Shown here in pieces: positions 25,588-33,947 of a stretch of DNA of 64,000 bases. The notes under the pieces were generated by a model. That model saw only the letters and a list, made by a program, of their open reading frames with translations. It was not told the origin of the DNA and ran no database searches. The DNA comes from Polluticoccus soli (GTDB lineage: Bacteria; Bacteroidota; Bacteroidia; Chitinophagales; Chitinophagaceae). Positions within the stretch are counted from its first letter, which is position 1. Each line of letters opens with the position of its first letter. Both the position numbers and the translations under genes were made by a program. Where the stretch lies: positions 1,364,001 to 1,428,000 of the forward strand of contig NZ_JARJHT010000001.1 of assembly GCF_029269745.1 (NCBI RefSeq). Reading direction: 5' to 3'.

Positions 25588-26430
25588 TTATGCACCTACA
25601 GCTACACGCTTGAAAGCGGTAACGGTCAGGTCAGCTTCTACAGATTTCAGGTATTCGGCAACAGATTTACCGTTGTCTTTTACGAAAGCTTGTGGAAGCA
25701 GGGTATTTTCTTTGAAGAATTTGTTCAGTTTACCAGCTGCGATCTTTTCAGCCATATCAGCTGCTTTACCTTCAGCCATAACTTGTTCTACTGCGATAGC
25801 TTTTTCACGCTCTACCATTTCAGGAGAGATGCTATCAGCATCAACAGCCAGCGGATTCATCGCAGCAATTTGCATAGCTACGTCTTTACCGGCAGCGATC
25901 ACGTTTTCGTTAGCAGCTTTGTTCAGGCCAACCAGAACACCGATACGGTAACCAGCGTGGATGTAAGGAACAACGGTAGCAGCGGTCATTGTTTCGAAAC
26001 GGATAACGTCGATCTTCTCACCGATCTTAGCAACCATTTCCAGCAGTTTTTCTGCTACAGTAGCACCTTCCATAGAAGCAGCCTTCAGGTCTTCTACAGT
26101 TGTAGCTTTAGTTTGCAGTGCGATATCAGCGATTTGCTGTGCGAAAGCGATGAACTCAGCGTTCTTCGCTACGAAGTCAGTTTCAGAGCTCAGGTTAACG
26201 ATAACACCGTAAGTGTTGTCGGCTGATGCTTTAGCCAGTACCACGCCTTCTTTAGCTTCGCGGTCGCTACGATTTGCAGCTACTTTCTGGCCTTTTTTAC
26301 GCAGGTAGTCAATAGCTTTTTCGAAATCGCCATCGCTTTCCATCAGGGCTTTGCGGCAATCCATCATACCAGCGCCTGTTTGTTGGCGCAGTTTGTTCAC
26401 GTCTGCTGCAGATATTGTTACGCTACTCAT
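25588..26430 (-). CDS. tsf: Translation elongation factor Ts
   Basis: EF-Ts is the guanine nucleotide exchange factor of EF-Tu. The 280-residue protein begins with the UBA-like domain (VNKLRQQTGAGMMDCRKAL) and contains the EF-Tu contact motif SETDFVAKN near residue 81, then the two core subdomains. The length is normal. It is last in the order rplM, rpsI, rpsB, tsf, and is separated from rpsB by 122 bases that contain a hairpin at 26487-26510. Confidence 0.97.
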   Translation of the reverse strand: MSSVTISAADVNKLRQQTGAGMMDCRKALMESDGDFEKAIDYLRKKGQKVAANRSDREAKEGVVLAKASADNTYGVIVNLSSETDFVAKNAEFIAFAQQIADIALQTKATTVEDLKAASMEGATVAEKLLEMVAKIGEKIDVIRFETMTAATVVPYIHAGYRIGVLVGLNKAANENVIAAGKDVAMQIAAMNPLAVDADSISPEMVEREKAIAVEQVMAEGKAADMAEKIAAGKLNKFFKENTLLPQAFVKDNGKSVAEYLKSVEADLTVTAFKRVAVGA

Positions 26431-26486
26431 TGTAAGTATCCTTTTATAGTTTTATAAAATTCGTTTCGAAATTCAGGATTTAAGCC

Positions 26487-26510
26487 CAAAGCCCCAACAA
26501 TGGGGCTTTG
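26487..26510 (-). other. Intercistronic hairpin between rpsB and tsf
   Basis: CAAAGCCCC and GGGGCTTTG form a perfect nine-base stem with a six-base loop, 42 bases past the rpsB stop. There is no strong U tract after it, so it is more likely a partial attenuator or mRNA-stabilising hairpin that lowers tsf relative to rpsB, or a processing site, than a full terminator. Confidence 0.55.
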
Positions 26511-26552
26511 AACTTATTGTTATTTTAAGATCAGATCGATCTGAGGTTCAGA

Positions 26553-27524
26553 CTACCTTTTGGTTGCACCTGTGCTTGGGCGTGTACCGCCACCACCAGG
26601 ACCACGGCCTGCACCTGCAGGACGATTGCCACCACCAGGACGGTTACCAGCACCACCCGGACGGTTGCCACCACGGCCAGCACCACCACCAGCACCCTGG
26701 CGACCAGCGCCTGCGCCGGCACCGCGACCACGGCGTTCGCCTCTTTCTTTGTCACCGCCTTCTTCGTCGATGTCAAGACCATGCATCCTTTCAGTACCTT
26801 CTTCAGCAGCTTCATCTTCTTCTTTCACCTGAGAACGCTCCTGGAGACCTTCCATGATAGCAGCAGTCAGATATTGAACGATGATAGCGATAGATTTTGT
26901 CGCATCGTCGTTTGAAGGGATAGCGAAGTCAACTTTAGTAGGATCGCTGTTGGTATCAACCATAGCGAAAGTCATGATGCCCAGGCGTTTTGCTTCTGCC
27001 AGTGCAATGTGCTCGTGGCTGATATCAACCATGAACAGTGCAGCTGGAGTGCGGCCCATTTGAGAGATACCACCCAGTACTTTTTCCATTTTCTCCTTGC
27101 TACGGCTCAGGGTCAGGCGCTCTTTCTTAGTTACGCTGTCCATAGTACCGTCTTGCAGCATTTTTTCGATGCTCTGCATCTTCTTAACGCTCTTGCGGAT
27201 AGTCTGGAAGTTGGTCAGCATACCACCCAGCCAACGTTCTGTAACGAATGGCATGTTTACTTTAGCAGCAGCTTCAGCAACTATTTCTTTAGCCTGTTTT
27301 TTAGTAGCTACGAACATGATCTTCTTACCGCTCTTCGCGATAGATTTCAGTGCAGCAGCAGCTTCATCAAGGCCTTCGATCGTTTTGTTCAGGTCAATTA
27401 TATGGATGCCGTTCTTTTCAGCAAAGATGTACGGCAGCATTTTTGGATTCCACTTTTTCTTCAGGTGGCCAAAATGTACACCAGCTTCCAAAAGTTGCTG
27501 GTGCAGGCTTTTATTTTCTTCCAT
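26553..27524 (-). CDS. rpsB: Ribosomal protein S2 with glycine/arginine/proline-rich C-terminal extension
   Basis: Residues 1 to about 235 are a normal S2 (LLEAGVHFGHLKKKWNPKM, FVTERWLGGMLTNF, FAIPSNDDATKSI). About 88 further residues follow: an acidic linker (EEDEAAEEGTERMHG), a charged DEEGGDKERGERRGR stretch and about 60 residues made almost only of G, R, N, P and A. Bacterial S2 is usually 230-260 residues, against 323 here. The tail resembles RGG-type RNA-binding tails. It is third in the translation operon, with rpsI upstream. Confidence 0.96.
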   Translation of the reverse strand: MEENKSLHQQLLEAGVHFGHLKKKWNPKMLPYIFAEKNGIHIIDLNKTIEGLDEAAAALKSIAKSGKKIMFVATKKQAKEIVAEAAAKVNMPFVTERWLGGMLTNFQTIRKSVKKMQSIEKMLQDGTMDSVTKKERLTLSRSKEKMEKVLGGISQMGRTPAALFMVDISHEHIALAEAKRLGIMTFAMVDTNSDPTKVDFAIPSNDDATKSIAIIVQYLTAAIMEGLQERSQVKEEDEAAEEGTERMHGLDIDEEGGDKERGERRGRGAGAGAGRQGAGGGAGRGGNRPGGAGNRPGGGNRPAGAGRGPGGGGTRPSTGATKR

Positions 27525-27569
27525 TGTTGTAATTTCTTGTGGTTTAAAAATAAACTGTGTAACCAGCGA

Positions 27570-27959
27570 TTAACGTTTAGAGAACTGGAAGCTACGACGT
27601 GCTTTACGCTTACCGAATTTCTTACGCTCTACAGAACGTGGGTCACGGGTCATCAGGCCTTCCTTCTTCAGGGCAGGACGATATTCCGGATTCACTTCGC
27701 AAAGAGCACGAGAGATAGCCATTTTAATAGCTTCTGCCTGGCCTTTAGGACCACCACCCTGCACGTTCACAACGATATCAAAGCTGCTAACTGCGTCAAC
27801 GGCTTTCAAAGGCAGCTCTACCTGATTTTGCAGGTACATCAGCGGAAAATATGCCTTGTATTCTTTGTCGTTTACCGTGATAGTACCGGTGCCTTTGCTC
27901 ATGTACACACGTGCAACTGCTTCTTTACGGCGACCAACGGCGTTTTTTTGCTTTTCCAT
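27570..27959 (-). CDS. rpsI: Ribosomal protein S9
   Basis: This 129-residue small-subunit protein has the normal N-terminal GRRKEAVARVYMSKGTG, the central GGGPKGQAEAIKMAISRAL and the basic tail KFGKRKARRSFQFSKR, whose C-terminal Arg reaches the P-site tRNA. It follows rplM after 32 bases, the widespread L13-S9 pairing, and precedes rpsB after 45 bases. Confidence 0.98.
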   Translation of the reverse strand: MEKQKNAVGRRKEAVARVYMSKGTGTITVNDKEYKAYFPLMYLQNQVELPLKAVDAVSSFDIVVNVQGGGPKGQAEAIKMAISRALCEVNPEYRPALKKEGLMTRDPRSVERKKFGKRKARRSFQFSKR

Positions 27960-27991
27960 TTATTACTTAATGATTTGGAATTTGGAATTGA

Positions 27992-28444
27992 TTACTTCGT
28001 GTTAAGGTTTAATTCCTTTGGTTGCTGTGCTTTATGTGGATGCTCAGCACCTTCGTAAACGAAGAGTTTCTTGTACATAGCACGGCCAAGGCGGTTTTTA
28101 GGAAGCATACCTTTTACAGCGCGCTCGATAACCACGTTTGGACGACGGCCCAGCAGTTCTTTTGCTGTTTCGCCTTTCTGGCCACCAGGATATCCTGAGT
28201 AGGTCAGGTATTCTTTATCTTCCAGTTTGTTGCCGGTAAACTTCACTTTGCCAGAGTTTACAACGATAACATAATCACCAGCGTCGAAGTGTGGCGTATA
28301 ATAAGCTTTGTGCTTGCCGCGCAGTACTGACGCGATCCTGGTGCACATGCGGCCAACTGTTTGGTTAGTAGCATCTACTACATACCAGTCGCGTTTTACG
28401 ATCTTCTCGTTGGCTGATTGTGTTTTAAAACTAAGATGTCTCAT
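27992..28444 (-). CDS. rplM: Ribosomal protein L13
   Basis: This 150-residue large-subunit protein shows the family markers [32 protein letters not shown] and [20 protein letters not shown]. The frame is open to 28501, but that region contains the operon promoter; ATG at 28444 gives the family N-terminus. It is the first gene of the rplM-rpsI-rpsB-tsf operon. L13 often regulates its own operon in other bacteria; no leader structure is evident in the short 40-base leader here. Confidence 0.97.
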   Translation of the reverse strand: MRHLSFKTQSANEKIVKRDWYVVDATNQTVGRMCTRIASVLRGKHKAYYTPHFDAGDYVIVVNSGKVKFTGNKLEDKEYLTYSGYPGGQKGETAKELLGRRPNVVIERAVKGMLPKNRLGRAMYKKLFVYEGAEHPHKAQQPKELNLNTK

Positions 28445-28486
28445 TTCTTTGGATTGCTTGTTTTCCCGAAAAAAATTTTGGGAATG

Positions 28487-28517
28487 CAAAGGTACGGGCA
28501 CCCTTTAAATGCACCAA
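28487..28517 (-). promoter_or_regulatory. Promoter of the ribosomal-protein operon
   Basis: The minus strand has TTG, 20 bases, TACCTTTG, a full match to the Bacteroidota -33/-7 consensus, ending 42 bases upstream of the rplM start. The -7 box is 28487-28494 and the -33 TTG is 28515-28517. Confidence 0.8.
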
Positions 28518-28678
28518 GAATTTCATTAACTTTTTTCAGGCTATCTTCATAACCAATTGATTTTCAATGAAATTTTTGGAAACTTTTTGTGCGAAGGTAT
28601 CGAAATAGCCCGTTTTTCAGGCTTCCTGCCCGGCTCTGAAACCCCAAACCGCTATCTTTAGGCTCTTTCAAGCTGCCC

Positions 28679-29254
28679 ATGAGCCAGAATTTTTACCTCG
28701 ACCAGGCCTTTGACAATGCTACCGTAGCCGCTACGCTTGCAGAAAAAGCCGAGTACGAGAACTGCACTTTTAATAATTGCGACCTGTCCAACACCGACGT
28801 GTCCGGTATCATATATATAGACTGCACCTTCACCGGCTGCAACCTGAGTATGGCCAAACTGGTCAAAACCGCCTTTCGCGGGGTGAAGTTTGTGAACTGC
28901 AAGATGATGGGCCTGCAGCTGGGCGACTGTAGTGAGTTTGCCCTCGAGTTCAGCTTCGACGGTTGCACGCTCGACCATTCGTCGTTTTACCAGATGAAAC
29001 TGAAGAAGACCAGCTTTAAAGACTGCCGCATGGTTGAGACCGACCTCACCAGCGCCGACCTGACCGAGGCCGTTTTCAACAACTGCGACCTCTCCGGCAC
29101 CACCTTCGACAATACCACCCTCGAAAAAGCCGACCTCCGCACCGCCTATAACTATTCCATAGACCCGGAAAAGAACAAGATCAAAAAAGCCAAATTTTCC
29201 CTTGCCGGCATCCCCGGCCTGTTAGACAAGTACAACATAGATATCGAAGTATAG
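28679..29254 (+). CDS. Pentapeptide repeat protein
   Basis: The 191-residue protein is built mostly of A(D/N)LXX-type pentapeptides: YENCTFNNCDLSNTDVSG, IDCTFTGCNLSMAKL, SADLTEAVFNNCDLSG. It should form a right-handed square beta-helix. About 30 residues at the end (KNKIKKAKFSLAGIPGL) close the helix. Layout and size resemble the Qnr/McbG group, some of which mimic DNA and protect gyrase, but most members have no assigned role and resistance should not be assumed. It is divergent from the ribosomal operon and is followed by an apparently unrelated methyltransferase. Confidence 0.87.
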   Translation: MSQNFYLDQAFDNATVAATLAEKAEYENCTFNNCDLSNTDVSGIIYIDCTFTGCNLSMAKLVKTAFRGVKFVNCKMMGLQLGDCSEFALEFSFDGCTLDHSSFYQMKLKKTSFKDCRMVETDLTSADLTEAVFNNCDLSGTTFDNTTLEKADLRTAYNYSIDPEKNKIKKAKFSLAGIPGLLDKYNIDIEV

Positions 29255-29278
29255 GCTTCCTTTCAAAAGCCATGAGTT

Positions 29279-29338
29279 CCCCATCCCCTCTTGAGAGGGG
29301 CGTGCGGCAGGAGTGTGCGCGAGCGGGGTGTGTCTTAT
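29279..29338. repeat. REP-like palindromic element
   Basis: CCCCTCT-TG-AGAGGGG (29285-29300) is a near-perfect palindrome. A GC-rich tail (GTGCGGCAGGAGTGTGCGCG, then GGGGTGTGTC) follows, unlike the surrounding intergenic DNA. I recall similar strings scattered between genes in other Bacteroidota, but copy number cannot be seen from one window. Confidence 0.4.
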
Positions 29339-29361
29339 AGGTAATTACGTAACTTAAAGTC

Positions 29362-29994
29362 GTGGACAAAAGCCAGATAGCCATCGACGTCTTCAACAAA
29401 CGCGCCCAACAGTACCAGGAGAAATTCATGGACGTAAGCGCCTATGCTGTCATGCTCGATGCCTTCTGCGAACAACTACTACCAAATGCAAAACTCCTCG
29501 AGCTGGCCTGCGGCCCCGGCAATATCACCAAATACTTATTAAATAAACGTCCCGACCTCCAAATCCTCGCTACCGACTTAGCACCCAACATGCTGGAACT
29601 GGCCAAAGCCAACAACCCCGGTATCGAAACAAAACTGTTTGATTGCCGCGACATCAACACACTCGCAGAAAAATACGACGGTATCATGTGCAGCTTCTGC
29701 CTGCCTTATCTCTCTAAAGAGGAAGCGATACAACTAACAAAAGACGCGGCCCATCTACTCCATCCTAACGGGCTGCTCTACCTCAGCACCATGGAAGGCG
29801 ATTACACTAGATCAGCCTGGCAGCAATCTTCCCAGGGTGACGAGTTGTTCATCTACATGCATGAAGCAGATTATTTATTGCAGGCGTTGCATGATCATGG
29901 CTTTGATACGGTGGATACACGGAGGGTGATCATTGAGGATGTGACGGATCTTGTTTTGCTGGCAGCGAAGTGGCCTCCTGCCTGCTCGTACTGA
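29362..29994 (+). CDS. Class I SAM-dependent methyltransferase
   Basis: The 210-residue cytosolic enzyme has the Rossmann SAM motif I LLELACGPGNITKYLL, motif II acidic residue in ILATDLAPNMLELAKA, and the aromatic/serine post-I region (DGIMCSFCLPYLS). The substrate cannot be predicted. The start is GTG at 29362; no better ATG precedes the conserved helix. A REP-like element separates it from the pentapeptide gene, suggesting independent transcription. Confidence 0.85.
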   Translation: MDKSQIAIDVFNKRAQQYQEKFMDVSAYAVMLDAFCEQLLPNAKLLELACGPGNITKYLLNKRPDLQILATDLAPNMLELAKANNPGIETKLFDCRDINTLAEKYDGIMCSFCLPYLSKEEAIQLTKDAAHLLHPNGLLYLSTMEGDYTRSAWQQSSQGDELFIYMHEADYLLQALHDHGFDTVDTRRVIIEDVTDLVLLAAKWPPACSY

Positions 29995-30062
29995 GGAAAC
30001 TTACAAGACTTTTACAAAACTGCTATAGATATTTAGCACCTTTAACCTACCAAACCTATAAT

Positions 30063-31568
30063 ATGAAACCTTGCTTTCTCATCGCTTTGCTCCTGCTTGC
30101 GTTTATTATGCCTGCACACGCCCAGGGGCCTGACTGGAAATGGGCGATAACAGCAGGCGGTGTAGACGCGGCTACGGACAACGAGGGTAATATCTATCTT
30201 ACAGGATACGTAATAGACTCAGTTATTATTGGAAGCACCGTGTTAAAAAACTCCGCGGGATATGCCGATATATACCTGGCCAAGATCGATCCTTCAGGTA
30301 AAGTAATCTGGGCAAAGACCACTCCCGGAAATAACAATGAGCTGGCATCTGGTATTGCGCTAGACAATGCCGGCAACATTTACCTGAATGCATCGGTAAA
30401 GATTTCGACCTTGCCATTTGTTTTTAATGCTACCACCCTGAACACGTTCGGCAGCGATGATTTTCTGTTTGCCAAATACGATAATAACGGCAACCTGCTA
30501 TGGGCACGAACCGCGGGCGGCCCCGACCTCGATTTCACATTTGCCGATGGTATATCATGCGATGGAGCCGGCAATTTTGTAATTACGGGCAAGTTCGGAA
30601 CCTACTGCGTTTTCGGAAATGACACCTTGTTTGATTCGGGGACTGAGGATATCGTTATTGCTAAGTATAATACCAACGGAGATGTTGTGTGGGCCAAAAG
30701 CGCTGGTGGAAAAAAATCTGACCGTGGCTTTAGCCTGACAAGCGACGCAGCAGGCAATGTGTATGCTACCGGTTACTATACCGACACCGCCTGGTTCGAC
30801 AACACGATGGTTACTGCAGGTGATGGACTGGCACACACTTATATCGCGAAATACGGTGCAGCGGGGCAATTGCAGTGGGCAAAATCTACAGGAGGAGCAT
30901 TTGGATCTAACATTGTTGTAGATGCGTCTGCGTTTATTTACCTCACAGGCAAGGCGGGCTCCAGCGATACGTTCGACGGTATCCATGCTACCGGCAACGG
31001 TTATTCATTTTTAGCCAAATGCGATAACACAGGCAAAGCCTTATGGGCCTACAGAAGCGGCAGAAACGGCAATGGCTTATCAGATATTGAAGTTGACCCC
31101 GACGGCAATATCTATTTTTCTGCAGATAGCATCGTCGTCCAAAAGTTTACTGGCTACGGACAGTCCCTCTGGGAAGTGATCAATCCCAAGCCAGACTATT
31201 CGGCTATTCTTACTTCCGATAACAATGGCAACATCTATGCTTCGGGGAATATTCATGCCAATATCTCTATCGGCTCACATACTGTAGCCGCTCCACATTA
31301 CCTCGCACGGCTTTCACCATTTCCTGCATCAGTTCCCGAGGTTGCAGAGCGCAGTATCAATCTATACCCCAACCCAGCCAACACGCAGCTGCATATCGAA
31401 GGCACTACGCTGAAGACCTATTCCATAACCGAAGTGCTTGGCCGAAAAATACTCGAGGGTGAAACGATTGATAATGCAATCGATATTCACACACTGTCGC
31501 CGGGTAATTATATCCTTAACTTCCAGTTGGACGGGAAGGAAAGCCATGCAAAGTTTGTGAAGCAGTAA
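30063..31568 (+). CDS. Secreted SBBP-type beta-propeller protein with T9SS sorting domain
   Basis: The 501-residue protein has a signal peptide (MKPCFLIALLLLAFIMPAHA) and about seven repeats centred on D-x-x-GN-I/V-Y-x-TG (for example DNEGNIYLTGY, DNAGNIYL, DAAGNVYATGYY, DNNGNIYASG). These form a beta-propeller. A C-terminal type A sorting domain follows (NLYPNPANTQLHIEG ... LSPGNYILNF), which directs export through the type IX system and attachment to the cell surface. Its ligand is unknown. ATG at 30063 is used rather than an upstream in-frame start that overlaps the methyltransferase gene. Confidence 0.88.
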   Translation: MKPCFLIALLLLAFIMPAHAQGPDWKWAITAGGVDAATDNEGNIYLTGYVIDSVIIGSTVLKNSAGYADIYLAKIDPSGKVIWAKTTPGNNNELASGIALDNAGNIYLNASVKISTLPFVFNATTLNTFGSDDFLFAKYDNNGNLLWARTAGGPDLDFTFADGISCDGAGNFVITGKFGTYCVFGNDTLFDSGTEDIVIAKYNTNGDVVWAKSAGGKKSDRGFSLTSDAAGNVYATGYYTDTAWFDNTMVTAGDGLAHTYIAKYGAAGQLQWAKSTGGAFGSNIVVDASAFIYLTGKAGSSDTFDGIHATGNGYSFLAKCDNTGKALWAYRSGRNGNGLSDIEVDPDGNIYFSADSIVVQKFTGYGQSLWEVINPKPDYSAILTSDNNGNIYASGNIHANISIGSHTVAAPHYLARLSPFPASVPEVAERSINLYPNPANTQLHIEGTTLKTYSITEVLGRKILEGETIDNAIDIHTLSPGNYILNFQLDGKESHAKFVKQ

Positions 31569-32189
31569 TATCATTAAATTATCGTATCTTTGCTATTAAT
31601 AATCCAGCCTCACAAAACCGGATTATCACCATAACCATGAAAAACTATCCATCTAAAAATTCGTTGCGTTCCAACAATTCTCAAAAAACACAACAAAAAG
31701 CAACAATCCACAACATCGGGTTTCCGTCTGTTGTCCTTGCTGCTGACACAAGATCGACAACAACCGACAACAACCGAGCGCAGCGAGACTCTTTGCCACC
31801 TTTGAAAAAGACTTCATGACGGCAAAAACTTGCGTTTTAAAAACAGTAACAAAAGGTAACATCTACCCCGGTTAACGCACACAAAACCAGCACATAAGAA
31901 AAAATCACGCAAGTGACATTACTATTGCGACTGTTACCCCGTTACTAAAATATCGGTTTGACTGTTCTTTCGGCAGACGAGAGCGTCTCACAATGTATGT
32001 TGAAGCAGAATTAGCACCCGGCCTCATTAGCATTCGAAATAAAAACACGTATCAAATGCTAACAAATTCAGCCCCAAAAGCAGCCTGGACAGCATATACC
32101 ACCAGTAACATAATATGAGGGTGTAACAATTTGCATGAAAACGCACATCTGCCAATTAGTAGTAAATTAGCGCCAAATTTTACCGACCG
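31569..32189. other. Long gene-free gap
   Basis: This gap of 621 bases has no convincing gene. It holds TATCTTTG (31585-31592, a -7-like box on the plus strand), a weak inverted repeat TAATCC/GGATTA just after it (31599-31625), a 60-codon open frame at 31637-31819 with no recognisable content, and a 10-base tandem duplication CGACAACAAC at 31755-31774. The stretch GAGCGCAGCGAGACTC that follows looks like decayed interspersed repeat. The right half, 31860-32160, is AT-rich and featureless. A small RNA transcribed from the -7-like box is possible. Confidence 0.5.
31637..31819 (+). CDS. Doubtful 60-codon open frame
   Basis: ATG at 31637 opens 60 codons rich in Asn, Ser, Thr and Lys. It has no signal peptide, no membrane segment and no motif. 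The codon pattern does not resemble neighbours, and the direct repeat at 31755-31774 lies within it. The only support is a -7-like box 45 bases upstream. It is probably not a gene. Confidence 0.12.
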   Translation: MKNYPSKNSLRSNNSQKTQQKATIHNIGFPSVVLAADTRSTTTDNNRAQRDSLPPLKKTS

Positions 32190-32888
32190 ATGAACAAAGT
32201 AGTCGCGAATGCTGACGAAGCGATAAAAGATATACAATCGGGTGCTACCCTGATGCTGGGCGGTTTTGGCCTCTGCGGCATACCCGAGAACTGCATTGCT
32301 GCCCTCGTTAAGAAGGGCGTCAACGACCTGACCTGCATTTCCAACAATGCCGGTGTAGACGATTTCGGCATAGGCCTGTTGTTACAGGGCAAACAGGTGA
32401 AGAAAATGATCTCTTCATATGTAGGCGAGAACGCTGAATTCGAGCGCCAACTGCTTAGCGGTGAGCTGAAAGTAGAATTAATCCCCCAGGGCACTTTAGC
32501 AACGCGCTGCATGGCAGCCGGTTATGGCATGCCTGCGGTGTACCTGCTGGCTGGTGTAGGTACTGAAGTAGCCGAAGGCAAAGAGACCCGCAACTTCAAT
32601 GGCAAAGACTACCTGCTGGAATACGCTTTCGATGCAGACTTTGCTATTGTAAAAGCATGGAAAGGTGATACACAGGGTAACCTGGTGTTCAAAGAAACTG
32701 CCCGCAACTTCAACCCGATGATGGCTATGGCAGGTAAGATCACCATCGCTGAGGTAGAAGAGCTGGTACCTGTTGGTGAACTGGATCCTAACCAGATACA
32801 CACACCAGGAGTATACGTACACCGCATATTTCAGGGTGCTAACTACGAGAAACGCATTGAACAACGCACTACAAGAAAACGCTCATAA
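32190..32888 (+). CDS. scoA: 3-oxoacid CoA-transferase subunit A
   Basis: This 232-residue subunit of succinyl-CoA:3-ketoacid CoA transferase moves CoA from succinyl-CoA to acetoacetate or a related acid. It has the family start [34 protein letters not shown], and the ending [22 protein letters not shown]. Subunit B follows after 12 bases. With the 3-hydroxyacyl-CoA dehydrogenase and FAH-family genes at 45-47 kb this indicates breakdown of ketone bodies or amino-acid carbon, though the loci are not linked. Confidence 0.96.
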   Translation: MNKVVANADEAIKDIQSGATLMLGGFGLCGIPENCIAALVKKGVNDLTCISNNAGVDDFGIGLLLQGKQVKKMISSYVGENAEFERQLLSGELKVELIPQGTLATRCMAAGYGMPAVYLLAGVGTEVAEGKETRNFNGKDYLLEYAFDADFAIVKAWKGDTQGNLVFKETARNFNPMMAMAGKITIAEVEELVPVGELDPNQIHTPGVYVHRIFQGANYEKRIEQRTTRKRS

Positions 32889-32900
32889 TTAATTAGACTA

Positions 32901-33563
32901 ATGCCACTTAATAAAGAACAAATAGCGCAACGTATCGCGCAGGAGCTGCAGGACGGTTTTTACGTGAACCTCGGTATTGGCATACCGACACTTGTAGCCA
33001 ACTATATTCCACAAGGTGTAAAAGTTGTACTGCAATCTGAAAACGGTTTGCTGGGCATGGGCCCCTTCCCCTTCGAAGGCGAAGAAAACCCTGACCTGAT
33101 CAATGCGGGTAAGCAAACAATTACGACCGTTCCCGGCTCTGTATTTTTCGACAGCGCCATGAGCTTTGGTATGATCCGCGCCGGCAAAGTGGACCTGACA
33201 GTACTGGGCGCTATGGAAGTGGCAGACAACGGCGATATTGCCAACTGGAAGATACCCGGCAAAATGGTGAAGGGCATGGGTGGGGCCATGGACCTGGTAG
33301 CTGCCGCAAAGAACATCATCGTAGCCATGCAGCACACCAACCCTAAGGGTGAAAGTAAGCTCCTGCCAAAATGCAGCCTCCCACTGACTGGTGTAAAATG
33401 CGTGAAGAAGATCGTTTCAGACCTTGGTGTATTTGATGTTACCCCCGATGGTTTCCGTTGCCTGGAATATGCTCCTGGCGTAACTATAGACGAGATCAAA
33501 GCCAAAACCGCGGGCCGACTGACGATTGCTGACGATGTAAAGGAAATGGTTTTCAATGCCTAA
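32901..33563 (+). CDS. scoB: 3-oxoacid CoA-transferase subunit B
   Basis: This 220-residue subunit carries the catalytic glutamate in LQSENGLLGMGPFP near residue 50. The family blocks GIGIPTLVANYIPQG and MEVADNGDIANWKIPG are present, as is CSLPLTGVKCVKKIVSD. Length is normal. The last 8 bases overlap the start of the ArsC-like gene, so the two are translationally coupled. Confidence 0.97.
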   Translation: MPLNKEQIAQRIAQELQDGFYVNLGIGIPTLVANYIPQGVKVVLQSENGLLGMGPFPFEGEENPDLINAGKQTITTVPGSVFFDSAMSFGMIRAGKVDLTVLGAMEVADNGDIANWKIPGKMVKGMGGAMDLVAAAKNIIVAMQHTNPKGESKLLPKCSLPLTGVKCVKKIVSDLGVFDVTPDGFRCLEYAPGVTIDEIKAKTAGRLTIADDVKEMVFNA

Positions 33564-33903
33564 GGTGACGATATACCACAACGGAGAGTGCAGTAAGTGT
33601 AAAGAGACCAATGAGCTGCTGCAAAGCAGGGGTTATGATATAGACTACCGTTTTTACCTGCTGGAGCCGCCTACGGAAGCTGAACTGCAAGGGGTTTTAG
33701 ATAAGCTTCGCATGCAGCCTTCCCAGATATTGCGGCGCGGAGAACCGCTGTTTACTGAAAAGTTTGAAGGTAAAGATCTTACGGAAAACGAGTGGTTGAA
33801 AGTCATTGTTGACAACCCCATCCTGATGCAAAGGCCGATAGTGATCAACGGAGAAAGGGCCATCATTGCCCGCCCCCCGGAAAAAGTATTGGACATTATA
33901 TAA
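33556..33903 (+). CDS. ArsC/Spx-family thioredoxin-fold protein, arsenate-reductase type
   Basis: The 115-residue protein has the ArsC start VTIYHNGECSKCKETNELL with a C-x-x-C pair, the middle motif SQILRRGEPLF and the substrate-loop region NPILMQRPIVINGERAIIARPPE, with Arg residues that in true ArsC bind arsenate. It fits the glutaredoxin-coupled arsenate reductase group, but many such proteins in Bacteroidota have no tested role and no ars genes are near. It overlaps scoB by 8 bases and is followed by a terminator. Confidence 0.85.
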   Translation: MPKVTIYHNGECSKCKETNELLQSRGYDIDYRFYLLEPPTEAELQGVLDKLRMQPSQILRRGEPLFTEKFEGKDLTENEWLKVIVDNPILMQRPIVINGERAIIARPPEKVLDII

Positions 33904-33908
33904 CCGCG

Positions 33909-33934
33909 AAACCTGCAACCATTGCAGGTTTTTT
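33909..33934 (+). terminator. Terminator of the scoA-scoB-ArsC-like operon
   Basis: A perfect ten-base stem (AAACCTGCAA with TTGCAGGTTT) with a three-base loop and a T run sits 5 bases after the stop codon. Confidence 0.93.
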
Positions 33935-33947
33935 CTATTTTTAAGAT

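Noticed and set aside
26560-26857. Plus-strand frames rich in Pro or His over the end of rpsB
   Set aside because: They mirror the low-complexity G/R/P tail of S2; the minus-strand frame is continuous with the conserved S2 domain.
27009-28058. A 349-codon open frame on the plus strand opposite rpsB, rpsI and rplM
   Set aside because: It lies antisense to three firmly identified ribosomal protein genes, is rich in Phe, Cys and His as expected from complementing their codons, and has no family features.
28679-29254. Reading the pentapeptide protein as a quinolone-resistance determinant
   Set aside because: Fold and size fit the Qnr group in general, but the key loops cannot be judged by eye and most pentapeptide proteins have no such activity.
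31860-32160. A tRNA or other structured RNA gene in the long gap
   Set aside because: No cloverleaf with a T-loop GTTCRANNC and matching acceptor stem could be found by eye; only short inverted repeats are present.
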